A DNA stretch of 64,000 nucleotides from Liopterus haemorrhoidalis. Lineage: Eukaryota; Arthropoda; Insecta; Coleoptera; Dytiscidae. The notes beneath the pieces are model-generated. The model made no database searches. It was not told where the DNA came from and saw only the letters and a list, made by a program, of their open reading frames with translations. Every line of letters starts with the position of its first letter. The first letter of the stretch is position 1. The DNA is taken from assembly GCA_963971575.1 (NCBI GenBank), contig OZ020617.1, positions 18,561,403-18,625,402 on the forward strand, in the 5' to 3' direction. This document shows positions 1 to 11,137 of the stretch, in pieces. The position numbers were made by a program, and so were the translations under genes.

Positions 1-960
1 TCTTCCCTACCATTTCCTCCTAACTATTCTGTCCTTTCTCATACTAATCACGTGTCCTATCTACTGTAATCGTCTACCTCTAGTTCTTGTGTGATAATCA
101 GCCTTGAGTACAGTTCTCGGATATCTTGGTTATTGCGGATTCTCCATTCACCATTAATTTGAATAGGACCAATAATTAGGCGGAATATTTTATTTTCGAA
201 AACTAGGAGGTATTGTCGATCTCGTTTTGTTAAAGTACATGTTTCGGAGCCATACATAAGTACAGGACATATAATAACTTCGTATAATTTGATCTTATCG
301 TGTCAGATTCACCTGATTTATCATGGTGCCCAGGTATTTGCAAGTATAAACTCTCTCAAAAGTGTTCTCATTAATTTTTAAGTTAGTCGTGTTCTCATGA
401 CTGCGTCTGCTAATAATTAGATACTTAGTTTTTTCATTACTGATGATGACTCCTACTTTACGAGCTACGACATCAATAAGGTTAGTTTGGTATATTACGT
501 CTTCAGCCTATCCAGTTCATCTGCATATCCTAAAATCTTGAGGTACCCATTGGGCTGTAAACCATGGTGGTTGGTATCTAAGGCGTTTCGTAACATCATC
601 TCCAGCACGAGGTGAAACAGCAAAGTTGAGGCACCTCCTGGTTTGACTCCAGTTTGAATTTCAAAAGGCTGTGACAAAATGTTTCCTACTTTCACTCTGC
701 TTATGGATCTCGACACACACACCTAGTCATCTTGATAAGTTTACTAGAAATTCCAAATTCGTCCATGATGTCCCTGAGTCTGTAACGTATAATGCTGTCA
801 TAGGCTTTCCTGAAATCAATAACAACATCATGAATGTCGGTGTTATGTGCATAATATTAAAACATCAGATTTTCAAACAATTGTTCAGTTTAACGCGATT
901 ACAACTAAACTTGTCCTACACTTTCAGAATGCCATTTATCATTTGACTACCATGGCCACA
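1..960 (-). pseudogene. RTE-like non-LTR retrotransposon, reverse transcriptase and C-terminal fragment
   Basis: Read on the minus strand, 495-722 encodes a reverse transcriptase palm segment (KVGNILSQPFEIQTGVKPGG, then LGYADELD, a degenerate YADD box). 57-257 encodes the downstream conserved block YGSETCTLTKRD...VFENKIFRLIIGPI that follows the palm in many insect RTE-like elements (often annotated as craniofacial development protein 2-like). Between them the trace VYTCKYLGTMIN is readable. Frames shift and stops interrupt, so it is dead. 3' parts continue to the window edge, and the 5' part is missing beyond about 960, where only palm-motif traces remain. Motifs were seen directly; clade assignment is tentative because related clades share them. 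Confidence 0.75.
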
Positions 961-1045
961 CCATTTATTGGCCCTATATTTTGATTATCTAAAGAAGTCC
1001 AGTCAATGTCATATTCGAATGTTCCGAACTAAGATTTTTCTAAAA

Positions 1046-1142
1046 TAAATAAATAATAGGTTCCCAACGCCTCGATAGGCGTATAAGGGGCAGAGAAGGT
1101 AAGTTCTCAGTTTCTAGACCGCCGGTCATAAATATGATGATA
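1046..1142 (-). mobile_element. SINE fragment, same family as 6082-6415
   Basis: About 95 bp strongly resembling the 3' half of the SINE at 6082-6415, sharing blocks such as ataggcgtataaggggcag and gaccgcc in the same order and orientation. The AAT-rich edge at 1046-1060 corresponds to the tail. The tRNA-like head is absent, so this is a 5'-truncated or decayed copy. Confidence 0.7.
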
Positions 1143-1210
1143 GATTTTAATTATTGGTTTCCCTAATGTAATTAATTCTTTGTTGCTGATTTAGTTCGTT
1201 AAATAACTTT

Positions 1211-1405
1211 AATTAGCTCGCTCCACTTGGTTCTACTAACCTGACACTTTCCTTACCCTAAGATAACGTTTTGTCATTAAACTAGAAGATAGGTGGCTCG
1301 CTCCACTCGGTTCTACAAACCTGACACTTTCCTAACCTAATATAACGTTTTACCATTAATCTAAAAAGTAGATAGCTCGCTCCACTCGTATTCTACTAAC
1401 ATAGC
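1211..1405. repeat. 80-bp tandem repeat, about 2.4 copies
   Basis: The motif gctcgctccact recurs at 1216, 1296 and 1375, giving periods of 80 and 79 bp. Each unit also contains ctgacactttcc and ataacgtttt. Units differ by several substitutions, and the third is cut off near 1405. No coding potential was seen. Confidence 0.85.
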
Positions 1406-3340
1406 CGAATCTAGCGCTGCGATAGACACCAAATTTACGCTAATTTATGGGGAAATCTAACCTAAAATTGCAAGTTATAAAATTGAAAAAATAATGAAAA
1501 CTGTGTAAAAAACTAACAATTTCCGTACTTAATATAATTTGTTATTATCTAAGAAAGATGTTGCTACAAAAAATTCATGAAAATAATGTAAATTGAGTGT
1601 GAATATATTTGTCTCCGGAGCCTAATCTTAATTATAATAAAACTAAATTCATATTTATTTACCTGCTGAACTGCATGTACAGTTAACAAAGGTCCACTGT
1701 TTTTCTTGCTCTCGTAGGAATTATTCGTATAAGTTATAAACTAATTCATGGGACTGCCTTCTTAAAGTTTTACCTTTTACACTCGTATTGTTCTAAATAA
1801 AAGAAAACAATTATTTAAAATATAAATATTGTCCTGAAAAGGAAAAAATAAATAGCAAAACAGAGTTTTAGACGTCACTGGTTGATTACGAAAGGCACTA
1901 GAAAACATTAGTAATCTCAGAAAAAACCCCAAGTAGGATAACCTACGGTATACGTTTGTATGCATAAGTACGGTTGTCGTAGCTATATTTGAACAATAAA
2001 CAAAATTGATTGACAAACTTCATTTGTATTTTTCTTATTATTTTGCCATTGTGAGTGAGAGAGAAGCACATTAGTACGTTAATTATTATTTCAGTCATAT
2101 GACTTTGACTGGACTTTGACTGTATAATCAAAAATTACATTGGTCGCCTTCACTTACTAGATACCAACTAAATCCTAAAATGTGTAAATATTACACTTCA
2201 CATTAATTTGTTGATATTTTGCATCAGTTCCAACTAGGTTTCCAGTGTTTTTAGCATTGCTTATTTTTCTCAGATGTTGTTGGTCAATTATCGATAATAG
2301 TGTGAGAATGCCACTGATTTATAAATGAAATCAAGTAATTCATATAATGACCAATCGTAAACTAAAAACTTTGAAAGTTGTAGTTACAAATTTAAAGAAG
2401 TTAAATTCATAAAGTTAAATAGACATTCCTCTAATGTAATTTTGCTACCCTTAACTTCTCACTTATTTATCTGTTATTGCAAAATTAAATTGACTTCCTG
2501 AATTTATTTTCCAATTTCCGTTGTTGATACCATATAGCAAATATCTCCTTCTCAATAATTCCATTAAAACATTGTTTACCAACATAAAACTTTTTAAAAA
2601 CTAAAATATTTCATCAGAAATTACTTTGTTATTTTCAGTATAAACTATAGAAAACTTTAAAAAAGTGAATTCTATTTTAGTATCCTCCTGAAATCCTATC
2701 TGAAATTCTTCGATGTCATGTCTATTCTTTCCACATCAGTTCTCACGCTCCTCCAATTTATGCTCAAAGAACAAAGTTAAAAATACTTTTAAGCCTCAAA
2801 CACTTTCATGTACCCAGTTTTCTCTGCTACTTGGATGACTTTAACTTGAGAGTCCGAGAGAGAACTAGACACTTACAAGTGATACAGTTGTGACCCCGAT
2901 TACTAAAAAAGATTTGTATTTTGTACCCTGAAAGAAGATAATGAATACAAAGTTTCTAGTCAGTGAAGCGAGATTAAACTTTTTTACAGGACTGGCAATT
3001 GAAAAATACGACTCAGGAGATCGATAAAAACGAGTTTGATGAAAGCTCAATGGTTTAAAGAAGAGAGAAAAAATTCTATGGGATATATTCTCCTGCTATA
3101 AATTCTTGAAATTAATCATAATAATAATTATGCAACTTTTTGTATTCAGATACAAGAAGCTGCAGTTCTGAACACCTGTACGTTAGTCAGTAAGTTTATA
3201 AGGAAGGAAAATGTAAATGTGTAGGTACACTGTTTGGAATACATGGTGTGTACGGCATATATATTTTGATTTTTTGTGTCATTCTAATACACATTTTCTA
3301 ATTATTAATTTCTTTTGTCTTCCAAAAATTTGAAAGACAT
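1406..3340. other. AT-rich DNA without recognised genes
   Basis: No protein motif, tRNA or clear repeat was found. Short open frames are present, but their composition is that of random AT-rich DNA and none resembles a known family. Confidence 0.5.
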
Positions 3341-4446
3341 TACACTGCCCAACAAAATAATTTTTTTATCTTGTTGCCGGAAAAGTAAGAACTGATTTTG
3401 GATATTTTTGATGTACTGATTCCAAAAGTACTTGAATTTTTTTCGTAGCAGCTCTAGTTTTTGAGATACAGACTAATTGATTTTAGTTTTTTTTATCTAA
3501 AAACGGTAAACTTCCTCCTTGGACAGCAAAGTGGATATCCAAAATATGTTTTTTATGTCTTTGGTACAGCAGAGCTGGGTTAGTAAAAATTGGGTAATTT
3601 CCATTAAGAAATGTCATAATTCAAGAAAAACAAACCGTTGTCAACGAACTTTTGGTTGCGAATGAGAAAATTATATTTTCACCCTTGCATATCAAGTTTG
3701 GGCTTATGTAGCAATTTTTGAAGGCTTTAAATCGAGATGGACTTTGTGTAGGTTACTTGACACGTAAATTTCCTGGGATTAACTCTGGAAAACTGAAAGC
3801 CAGAATATTTGATGGTCTTCAGATAAGGCAACCTACTGAAGATCCACAATCCAATCCAACCGCATCAATGAACGAGATTGAATCTAATTCTTGGTGTTCA
3901 TTTATTCAAGTAGTACAACATTTTCTTGGAAATCATAAGGCACAGAATTAGTGGAAAATATGCTTTCCAACTTTAATATTCTCGGTTGTATTATGACCAG
4001 AAAATCTAGGTGATTTTAGTGAAGAACCGGGGGAAAGATTCCATCAGGACATAAAACTATAGAAGATAGATATCAAGGAAGATAAGATAGCCACATGATG
4101 GCCTACTGTTGGAGTCTTCAGAAATACAGTTCTGGTAAACTCCATGCTAGAAAGTCGTACAAAAGAACATTTTTAAGTGATAAGTGATGAATGTATATTT
4201 ATCTACTTTGTGAAATAAATACCTTACTTTATCTCTTTTGTGTTGGAGCAAACAGTAACAGTAATAAGGTGAAAAATACAGAAATTAAGAAATAAGATAT
4301 TTTATTGTAAAAGAGGCCAATATAGCATATCTCAAAAACTAGATCTGATAGACCAAATATGACGGCTATTTTGGATTCTGTGCCCAAAAATTATCTAGAG
4401 ACAGTTAAAAACTCGCAGGCACCAAAATGTCTGTTGGGCTGTGTTA
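3341..4446. mobile_element. Probable DNA element with short terminal inverted repeats around a decayed gene
   Basis: The ends are inverted copies: ttacactgcccaaca at about 3340 and tgttgggctgtgtta at 4432-4446, 13 of 15 positions matching. They bracket the pseudogene at 3515-4172, which suggests that the gene travels with, or is, the cargo of a TIR element. No transposase family could be recognised. TTA/TA-rich flanks make the target duplication ambiguous. The right edge touches the MITE that begins at 4448. Confidence 0.5.
3515..4172 (+). pseudogene. Decayed copy of an uncharacterised arthropod multicopy gene
   Basis: Three frames piece together a protein family I recognise as recurrent and uncharacterised in arthropod genomes: CFLCLWYSRAG near 3547, then VVNELLVANEKIIFSPLHIK up to an in-frame TAG at about 3710, then KALNRDGLCVGYLTRKFPG...KLKARIFDGLQIRQ from 3718 to 3951, then EEPGERFHQDIK near 4025 and a Y/W-rich, KSYKRTFL-like end near 4165. 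The family normally reads these blocks continuously. Here at least one nonsense codon and several frameshifts break them. I cannot name a biochemical function. The terminal inverted repeats outside it hint at a mobile element origin. Confidence 0.6.
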
Positions 4447-4447
4447 T

Positions 4448-4860
4448 ATAAAGGCTATTCCAAACATTTAGGCGGAACTAAATGGGAATTTAGTTCTTTT
4501 AGGTTGTCACGAGAAGGGACCTTCCTTGGGTTATTTCTAGTTTCACGTTTAGTATGTAAAAAGTTTAAAATTTCAACAGTGAAGCCATGGGAACGAATGA
4601 CATTTGTTATTAATTACCATACATTTTTCGAATTTTGAGTACAAAAAAAAAAAAAAAAATGGGAAATTATTATTAAGAATGACAAAAAATTAAAATGCAA
4701 TGAAAATCACATTTTATAATGACAATCAGTTTAATCTAGAATTTGCAATGTGAGTATGATTTACAAAGCTTAAACAAAATTACCAAAAGTCCGAATTAAT
4801 ACATAAAAATTACTAGATTTCAAATTCTTGTTCCGCCTAAACGTTTAAAATAGCCTATAT
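4448..4860. mobile_element. MITE, GGCTATTCCAAACGTTTA family, long copy
   Basis: Left end aaggctattccaaacattta followed by ggcggaac, and right end gttccgcctaaacgttta followed by a run to tagcctat, form imperfect inverted repeats of about 30 bp with TA at the edges. The interior has no coding capacity. Related termini recur at 4953, 5221, 5286, 35235 and 38095. Confidence 0.65.
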
Positions 4861-4952
4861 TATATTTTTTTATAATAAAAGTCACTCGTTTCTGTGGTTT
4901 CCATGATTGATATTTTGAATTCTGACATACCAACATAACACATGAAATAAAC

Positions 4953-5473
4953 TATAAGATATTCCAAACGTTTAAGCGGAATCAAATGCAATTTTAATTC
5001 TAAACTTTTTATGAGCTAAATTTTTAATGTTGAAGTGGGATTTTGCTAAAAAACAACCACAAAAGCACCAATCATCGTTAAAAATTAGTAAATTTGAAAA
5101 TCTAGTTTTCTATGTATTGAAGTTGGCAAACAGTTAAAGTTTTGAAAATCTAGTTCCACTTAACCAAAGAAACCGACTATAGACAAGCTCTTATTTTGTG
5201 ATAATTTACGAAAACGAAGCTCCCATTTAGTTCCGTTTAAACGTTTGGAATAGACTATACTGTTATTTTATGTTGCTACAATAAGTATAGACGGTTTCTT
5301 TGGTTTAAGCGGAACTAGATTTTCAAATCTAGTTACTTTTATTGATTGATTGAAGCTTTTGATCGTTTTGTTTAGGAAAAGCCTACTTCAATATATAAAA
5401 AATTAGCTAGTGACAACTTAAGAAAAATTTTAAATTCCATTTAGTTCTGCTTAAAAGTTTGAAATAGCCTATA
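4953..5473. mobile_element. Cluster of related short MITEs
   Basis: Three pieces of one family. A copy at 4953-5182 starts with tataagatattccaaacgtt and ends with ccacttaaccaaagaaaccg just before actatag. A terminal fragment lies at 5221-5260. A reversed copy at 5286-5473 starts with the other terminus (ggtttctttggtttaagcgg) and ends with gaaatagcctatata. Both termini share the core TTTAAGCGGAACTA, so the element is an imperfect inverted repeat of about 190-230 bp with TA flanks. No coding capacity. TA targeting suggests mobilisation by a Tc1/mariner transposase (inference). Confidence 0.65.
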
Positions 5474-5562
5474 TATGTTGGTAAACAGGTTGTAAATCGC
5501 GAATGCGAACATAAAGAAATAAAAAACAAAAGATTTTTATGTTCGTTGATTTTAATTTTTCA

Positions 5563-5591
5563 ACATATTCAACTGTCACAGTTGAATATGT
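5563..5591. repeat. 29-bp near-perfect palindrome
   Basis: Arms acatattcaactgt and acagttgaatatgt are exact reverse complements, 14 nt each, around a single c at 5577. No function can be assigned. Confidence 0.85.
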
Positions 5592-5644
5592 CAAATTATA
5601 AACTATTCTATACATTTTTGATAAATACCAAATGTAAATTTACG

Positions 5645-6078
5645 ATAAATTATAAATGAAAGAAAAAATTCGCATAACTCGCGATTTATTTGATGCCGCT
5701 TTTGACAATCGTCCAATTTTATCAAGTAGTAGCATTCACTGCATTTTGTATAATTTTGAAGAAAAGGATTGATTGTCACCAGCAAATCACTTAAATATAC
5801 CAGAGCTGCATGACACAGATACAGATACATTGACCAATAATGAATTTGCAGTTATGGTTTGCGCTACAATGGAAGCCGATCGATGCCGATCTTCACTTAA
5901 AATTGCCGAGAATCTCAATTCAAATCATGCAACTGTCGTTAAGTGTTTAAAGAAAAACGGCGATCGTGCTTAAAAATCAAGTAAACATCGAATTTTGCGA
6001 ACAATAATAGAATCAGCAAATAATCGCAATAATTTTCTTTTTAATATTTTATTTTCGGATGAAGCAAAATTTCCAATA

Positions 6079-6118
<40 letters not shown>

Positions 6119-6480
6119 GGTTCCCAATGCCTAGATAGGCGTATAAGGGGCAGAGAAAAATTGTTCTCCGTTTCAAGACCGCCAGTCACAGATATGAAAG
6201 CCACGTGGTCAGTGTGCCGTTTCAACCGTTCCTATTATCCCTGAATGAACAGGTTCTTATTTATAAGTATGCAATACTTGAGGCTGAGTGCACACAGCCC
6301 TGGGGTCAGTGTGCACAATAACGGAAGATAAGAATCCGAAGAATGTGAGAGGTATGAAACCAGCGTTCCTGTGCTCCTTAAGCAACCGTCTTACCACGGA
6401 GCCACGGCAACTTTTATTTCCAATAAATGGTTGACACAATCCATCGGTTGCACGTCCCTGGTTGTAAGAACCAGCCAGAT
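5645..6480 (+). pseudogene. Tc1/mariner-type transposase remnant split by a SINE
   Basis: An HTH-like segment (RSSLKIAENLNSNHATVVKCL at 5890-5955) and, in another frame, the first catalytic block FLFNILFSDEAKFPIN at 6025-6082 mark an IS630/Tc1/mariner superfamily transposase. The second block stops exactly where the SINE begins; after the SINE the text resumes with P-I-N-G at about 6421 and a decayed NPSVARPWL stretch. Several stops are present and the 3' catalytic blocks were not found, so only the N-terminal half survives. Confidence 0.6.
6082..6415 (-). mobile_element. tRNA-derived SINE with 13-bp target duplication
   Basis: Flanked by perfect direct repeats atttccaataaat at 6069-6081 and 6416-6428. 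On the minus strand it starts with a tRNA-like head: a box A-like stretch around tggctccgtggtaagacggt and a box B-like ggtttcatacc about 35 bp later. It continues through a unique body and ends in an (ATT)n tail at 6082-6118. About 334 bp. Head, tail and duplication together define a retroposed SINE. Relatives lie at 1046, 16733 (head only) and 34594. Confidence 0.85.
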
Positions 6481-7496
6481 TTGGTACGTACGTATCAAAT
6501 TAATTTTAAATAAACATTATACAATATTTCTTATATAGTCGCCTCATTCTTTCAAGATGATTCAACAAGTTCTCTATCATATTTTATGGTCGTTGTCCAT
6601 TCTGAAACGCATGGCGCTGTACTGTACAGGACGGTATTCGTCACAATATGAACAAACGTGTTTTTCACAATTAAATGTTCTAAGAATCATGGCTGCAGCA
6701 GGAGAGAGATGAAAGTTTTCCAGCTTATGGTTAAAATGTGCAAGATACTCAGTATAATAATAATAATATCGATATTGTGGATGCCACTATGAAAGGGAAA
6801 CTGTGAAATAGCTTCAAGAGTAACGGCTTCTAATTTCTCTATTCTATTAGGTCAGGGTTCAATAAAATCTTTTGTAGAAGATATTTTAGATTTAAATTTG
6901 CATGATATTTGAAATAAATTCTTTTCACAATTCTGAGAATTGTTTGGTTTGTCACTTTGACATTTTGTCAGTAAAGTTGATTTATGTCCGGTAATTTAGG
7001 TTATCCGTATTTTTATCCTTAGAAATTGTTATTTCCTCTGGTGAGAAAGACGAAAGATGTTATTGTTTTGATTGGATTATAGGGGTTTGCGTGAGTTGTG
7101 ACCGTTTCCTAGTGATCGGTATTTTATTAATGGAAGAACAGAATTGTTTTAAAATGAATAGACGGAAAATAACAATTAGTTCTGGCAAAATAAAATGGAT
7201 AAGCAATATAAATATGTTATATATTATATGGATTAAATAATATTAAAATAAAATATACAGATTAATTGTTAAATAATTGAAGGACTTTATATGTATAAAT
7301 ATATAGAAGTAAAATTTATATATATGTAGAAGGAAAATTTATCCAGCAATTAAACAAAAAAAAAAAAAACCTTTTCACTAAATTATCTAGTTTCGTAATC
7401 ACTGAAAGAAAGAGTACAACTGTTGAAATTAAATAAGTAGGAAGTTGTCTAAATGATACAATCTAGCGAAACAAATATGGATAGAGACAAGAAAAA
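6481..7496. other. AT-rich DNA without recognised genes
   Basis: Nothing beyond simple AT-rich sequence was recognised. A poly-A run lies near 7362. Confidence 0.5.
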
Positions 7497-8760
7497 TTGA
7501 TGTGAAGTGTGATTTTCCACACATTACAGGGTTTTGTAGGTATTTAATAATTATAAGATGCCAACATAATACTGGATGTCTAAAAATATTGGTCTATAAT
7601 CACAACAAAATGAACAGTTTTTTGATAATCACTTTTATTCGTTATTTGAGAATTAAGAGTTTCCATTTATTTTTTTTTTAAACAAAATTTAAATAATCTG
7701 CTAAAAATACCAGCGTTTTTGTCTACCATTTGCTCCGTATTCAAGTATTCATTAGATTAATAGAAATATATAGATGAATGGCTTAATTTTTTTCAATTTC
7801 AGAAACGCATTTCTCACTATTAACAGTATGCTATTTGATTTATAAGTATTTCATTACTATTAATGATATTCCTCTTAAATAACTTAAAAACAAAAATCTA
7901 AAGTTATTTATTCAATAGATTGAATCAAAGCGAGTAATAGTATAATAAAATAACTGAACACTCCAACACTATACTCTGCAATAGAGTGTATTGAGGTGTG
8001 GTGCGTGTAACTCGGTTCGCAACTGTTAAAAATATTTAAAACATTTTTTTTTATATTTAATTTAAAAAAAAGACATCTTAGCTATAAATACAAAAAAAAA
8101 CATAACATTATCAACCATAATTTAGCCATGAATTAAAAAAATTATTAATTTTGTCAAAAACTACAATATTTTCCAAAGACGCAATCTGAACAAAAACTCC
8201 TCTCTTACGTTTCTATAATTTTTTCAGATTTTTAGTCTAACTTTAAGCAAAAGGGGGCGGGACAAGAACTTTTTTACAAAAATTTTTTGCTAAAATTGTG
8301 TTAAAAAAAACAACTTTTTGTTTCTTAATCTATGTGTTAAGAGCTTTCTTTTGATACCACAAAAGAAATTAAAATCGATATGTTCACAGAAAAATCACAG
8401 AAAAACCTATTTGATCGAAAATTCTTGTTGAAGTATTCCAGTTCCCACCAATGTTCATTACGGAGATTTTTTTTTAGATTTTTACGTCCACCCCTCTGGG
8501 AGATAGGGTTGAGGACAAAAGTTTTTTGACACATTTTTGGCAAAAATATCATAAAAAAATTGATTTTTCAAAAACGAAACTTCAATGTTGATCCACGCAT
8601 TAAGAGGTTTCATTTGATATGCCACTTAAGATTTAAAAAATTTAAAAAAAACAATTTTTTTTATTAAATACATATTGTTTATATTTTCCTCGAGATGTGT
8701 TTTTTGAACTCTTAGTATTTTCCCTATTATTACTCCTACAGGTGGGTCAAAGAGTTGTAT
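7497..8760. repeat. Long foldback-like interspersed repeat, copy 1
   Basis: Begins with a block (tgaagtgtga...ttgtaggtatttaataa, then ccaacataatactggatgtc) that reappears at 29257 and in part at 43765. It continues into two degenerate tandem units of about 240 bp starting near 8222 and 8463, each with a ttttcagatttttag start, a G-rich gggacaaaa motif and an end like gttaagagctttcttttgat. The last part (gtgggtcaaagagttgtata) corresponds to the 30250 and 45410 regions of the other copies. No open reading frame of note. Element class unknown. Confidence 0.6.
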
Positions 8761-11137
8761 AAATTATATAAGGTGACAGTTGGACTGATTATTACCTATT
8801 GAGAAGTGACATTACCGGTGGCGGCGCTGTGCTCCAAGGCAATATGGCTGTTGTCTCTACTACTCAGCTGTCAATATGCTAATAGCGAACAGGTTAATTT
8901 AAGCACAGTACATTTTTATTTTATGAAAATGCCAGTAAATAATTGCGAAATTTTTGAATTCTTAAGCGCTACACATGTATCGAGGTATATAACAGAAGGT
9001 GGACATCAAATTACAGTATTTAAAGTTTAATTTCAGTAGATTTATTGAAGTATAATTTGTAGTTGAGCAGGTGTTAAATGCCCGGTACGTAATTTTATGT
9101 GGTACATCTGAGTGTCGGTCATCTGAATTTACAATATATGGATTCTGTTTGCAAACAAGTGCATTATGTTCATTGCCACATAAAATAAAATTAGTTTTAG
9201 TTGGACAGGAGCAGCTAAAAGCTAAATATGCAACTCGCAGGTGCAAGCATATTAGTGCGGTTTTGTTTTACTGCGACAAATGTAATGAACAAACTTGCAT
9301 ATTATCTGTCTCATTTTGTAATACGAAACTAACAGGGAAACTTCATTTTTTATGTTGTATATTTAAAATATCACCTTAGGGTGGTAACACCTTTCAATAT
9401 ATTTGACAATTCATAATTGACATTAAATTACGTATATGTCAACTTACTAACACAAATTGTATAAAACACAAATTGACAAGCATTTGAAATATATTTTATG
9501 CAACCAGAACAGAAAATATGAATAAGCGAATTAAGATGAAACAAATATTTGTATACAATTCAAAATATTTGACATGTCAATCGCAATTTTGACATGTCAA
9601 TTTGGTATCTGACATGTAGTTTTTGAGTGAATATAACCTCAGTATAATGCAACTTCACTAAAAATGTAAAAGCCAGTTTTACAAGTTTACATGGTTTCAA
9701 AAAAGTCTATTTACACCAAAACAGTCACCAAAATAACCAGATTTAGTTTCGTATTACAAATTGAGACAGATTATAGTATCAGTTACTTTTTAATTTAAAA
9801 TATATTCCCATGCCTTCTTCCTGTCCATAACCAAATATTTTCCCAATCTGGACTTAATATTAACTTTCCCTCCATTTTTCTTAAGAATAGAAAAAAACTA
9901 AATAAAAAGAAAAAAGATGCCTATCTTTGTCCTGCCTTGAATGACAGCTAAAAACACTACAATTTGTTCTACTTTTATAGTTTTTCACAAGTTCTATCGA
10001 CATTCTAACAAAAATTCAACGCTAGAACATATGTATTAAGTTCAAACAGTACTAGAGCGCCTAGTACAATATATGACCACCAAACTGCGTATTCGAGCGT
10101 CTCAGTTCTCAATACTGGCGAAACTACTTGATATATCAAAAATTGAGAAATTTTGACACGACGTCTAGTGACAATAAAATAATTTGTGAAGAAAGTTTAC
10201 CTTACCCTAAACCACGTTAACTCAACAATTAATATTTAGTTATTGATACATAGTTTGTAAAAGGATCTCATTTTTATTAAAATTCTACTGGACTTACAAA
10301 ACTCTTCACTGTATCCTGCCAAATTCCAAGTGTCAAAATACGTAGTTTGTAAATCACCGGAGTGGACCATGTATAACAGATATGTATTGTTTTTGTCGCT
10401 TTCGAAAGCAAGAAAAATAAATCGTTATCTATACAAACAATGTTAAATGTAGTGTAAATAATTTTGATTTACTGTGAGTAGAAAATAAGTCTTCAGCAAT
10501 ACAGTTTTTTATAATAATGTTTATTTTGTAATTTGAAAGTAAAATTTAGAGTATAAACACGATACAAATTTTAACTTTGACATTATAAAACTAGCAAAAA
10601 ACGTAAAATAAAAGGAGTTATTAAATTTTATTGAGATTAAAAATGAAAAATGTATCTTTCATAACATAACAAAACACTACACAAAGCACTAATGTTTATT
10701 AATGAAGATATTATTAAATAATTAATTAGCTATTCAGTTAAATATTCAGTTTCTTTTATGCTTTCCATACGACAGTAAATTTAACTTAAAATTGCAAAAA
10801 ATATTAGATAAACCATTTACGACGTTTGATTAAAAATCTTGCAGACTTGCGTCATAAATGTTTATTAATAAGAAATTATTTTATATTTAAACTATCACCT
10901 TCGGAATACTGTCTTTCTGCGGCTAGACATCACAGATATAGTTCTAAAGTGTGATGATAATGAATTTACAACTAGCTCTGGCATCGTTGTGGCATTTGCA
11001 AAATATTGTGTTTTTGTATCCGAAAAAGATATCGATGGTCTCGAAAATTATATTGACAATTCTGCACGAAATATACATATTAATACCAATATAATACCAA
11101 CATACACAATACATATCTCAATAACACAACTACGTAA
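8761..11137. other. AT-rich DNA with small unassigned open frames
   Basis: Two short plus-strand frames (8806-9030, 74 codons; 9071-9379, 102 codons) and an overlapping minus-strand frame (8962-9246) exist, but none has a recognisable domain. The 102-codon frame is cysteine-rich, which is not decisive. The rest is unremarkable AT-rich sequence. Confidence 0.35.
9571..9620. repeat. Short 20-bp tandem repeat
   Basis: gacatgt recurs at 9571, 9591 and 9611, an exact 20-bp spacing; the first two units also share caat after the motif. Probably a small slippage product. Confidence 0.7.

Noticed and set aside
8806..9379. Possible small secreted-type proteins
   Set aside because: The first frame begins with a hydrophobic stretch and the second is cysteine-rich, but neither has a recognised domain, and overlapping opposite-strand frames are equally open.
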